Positions 63,874 to 64,000 of a stretch of 64,000 nucleotides of DNA are shown here, one piece after another. Position 1 is the stretch's first letter; every line of letters begins with the position of its first letter. The translations under genes were made by a program, and so were the position numbers. A model generated the notes under the pieces. That model searched no databases and was not told where the DNA came from. It was given only the letters and a program-made list of their open reading frames with translations. Source of the stretch: Variovorax paradoxus (GTDB lineage Bacteria; Pseudomonadota; Gammaproteobacteria; Burkholderiales; Burkholderiaceae_C); the NCBI RefSeq assembly GCF_024734665.1, contig NZ_CP102931.1:6446001-6510000 (forward strand), written 5' to 3'.

Positions 63874-64000
63874 TCATACAACCGCCAGCAAAGCCTGCGA
63901 GGTGGCATGCGCCCCGAACACGCCGCCCTGCATAGTGATCATCTTCAGCGCAGCGAGGTGGTTGCCGTAGTCCGTCGCCGCCGTGCAATCCGACAGCAGC
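63874..64000 (-). CDS. C-terminal part of a second biuret-hydrolase-like cysteine hydrolase (partial)
   Basis: Only the last 41 codons are in the window; the gene enters from the right edge. The visible text [19 protein letters not shown], then [19 protein letters not shown], matches the C-terminus of BiuH-type hydrolases, and parallels the gene at 61294-62001 (LLLEDC, then [11 protein letters not shown]). The stop is TGA at 63874-63876. The catalytic residues are outside the window, so activity cannot be judged. Confidence 0.72.
   Translation of the reverse strand, partial: LLSDCTAATDYGNHLAALKMITMQGGVFGAHATSQALLAVV

Overview
The window is a very GC-rich, densely coded bacterial chromosome segment with no rRNA, tRNA, phage, insertion-sequence or CRISPR signature that I can see. 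Gene content points to a betaproteobacterium of the Comamonadaceae, most likely Variovorax or a close relative. The grounds are the many tripartite-tricarboxylate-type (Bug) binding proteins, the many LysR/IclR/GntR-controlled catabolic operons, the mreBCD-mrdA plus gatCAB arrangement, and the style of the dispersed repeats. The genus is inferred from gene content and was not searched.

Layout. 1-4.3 kb: leftward genes for a PLP aminotransferase, an amino-acid-type binding protein, an ALDH7-type dehydrogenase, a MAPEG protein and an IclR regulator. 4.5-11.2 kb: a rightward, translationally coupled operon of a polyamine/opine-type ABC importer and a three-subunit HcnABC/octopine-oxidase-like flavoenzyme. 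11.3-13.3 kb: a divergent tetA/tetR-like pair with two tet-operator-like palindromes. 13.2-22.3 kb: a GMC oxidoreductase, a giant alpha-2-macroglobulin-like protein, mmsA and a divergent LysR gene. 23.4-27.4 kb: an MCE/Mla-type lipid transport operon. 27.4-29.0 kb: a sirtuin coupled to an IclR regulator. 29.2-35.7 kb: a homogentisate operon (MBL protein, MhaA-like flavoprotein, MhaB-like small protein, hmgA, a Bug protein, fahA). 35.8-40.4 kb: the cell-shape cluster mrdA-mreD-mreC-mreB. 40.7-46.2 kb: gatCAB, a DUF4124 protein, pyrE and xth.

46.2-64.0 kb is an accessory catabolic region. A leftward operon encodes two metal-dependent amidohydrolases, a ring-opening amidohydrolase of the barbiturase/cyanuric acid hydrolase family, an SDR, an isochorismatase-fold cysteine hydrolase, a DUF3830 protein, and one ABC importer with two related NMT1/THI5-type binding proteins. 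Next come two LysR genes, a flavin monooxygenase with a Bug binding protein, a GntR regulator, a biuret-hydrolase-like cysteine hydrolase, a nucleoside-type ABC ATPase, and the 3' end of a second biuret-hydrolase-like gene. Together these look like a system for importing and hydrolysing cyclic ureides, imides or related nitrogen heterocycles; the substrate cannot be read from the sequence.

Non-coding structure worth attention includes the tet-type operators overlapping a possibly leaderless start, a 34-bp inverted repeat behind fahA, a 12-bp gap between divergent pyrE and xth, and a compound inverted-repeat element at 63.6-63.9 kb. No stretch longer than about 300 bases lacks a gene.
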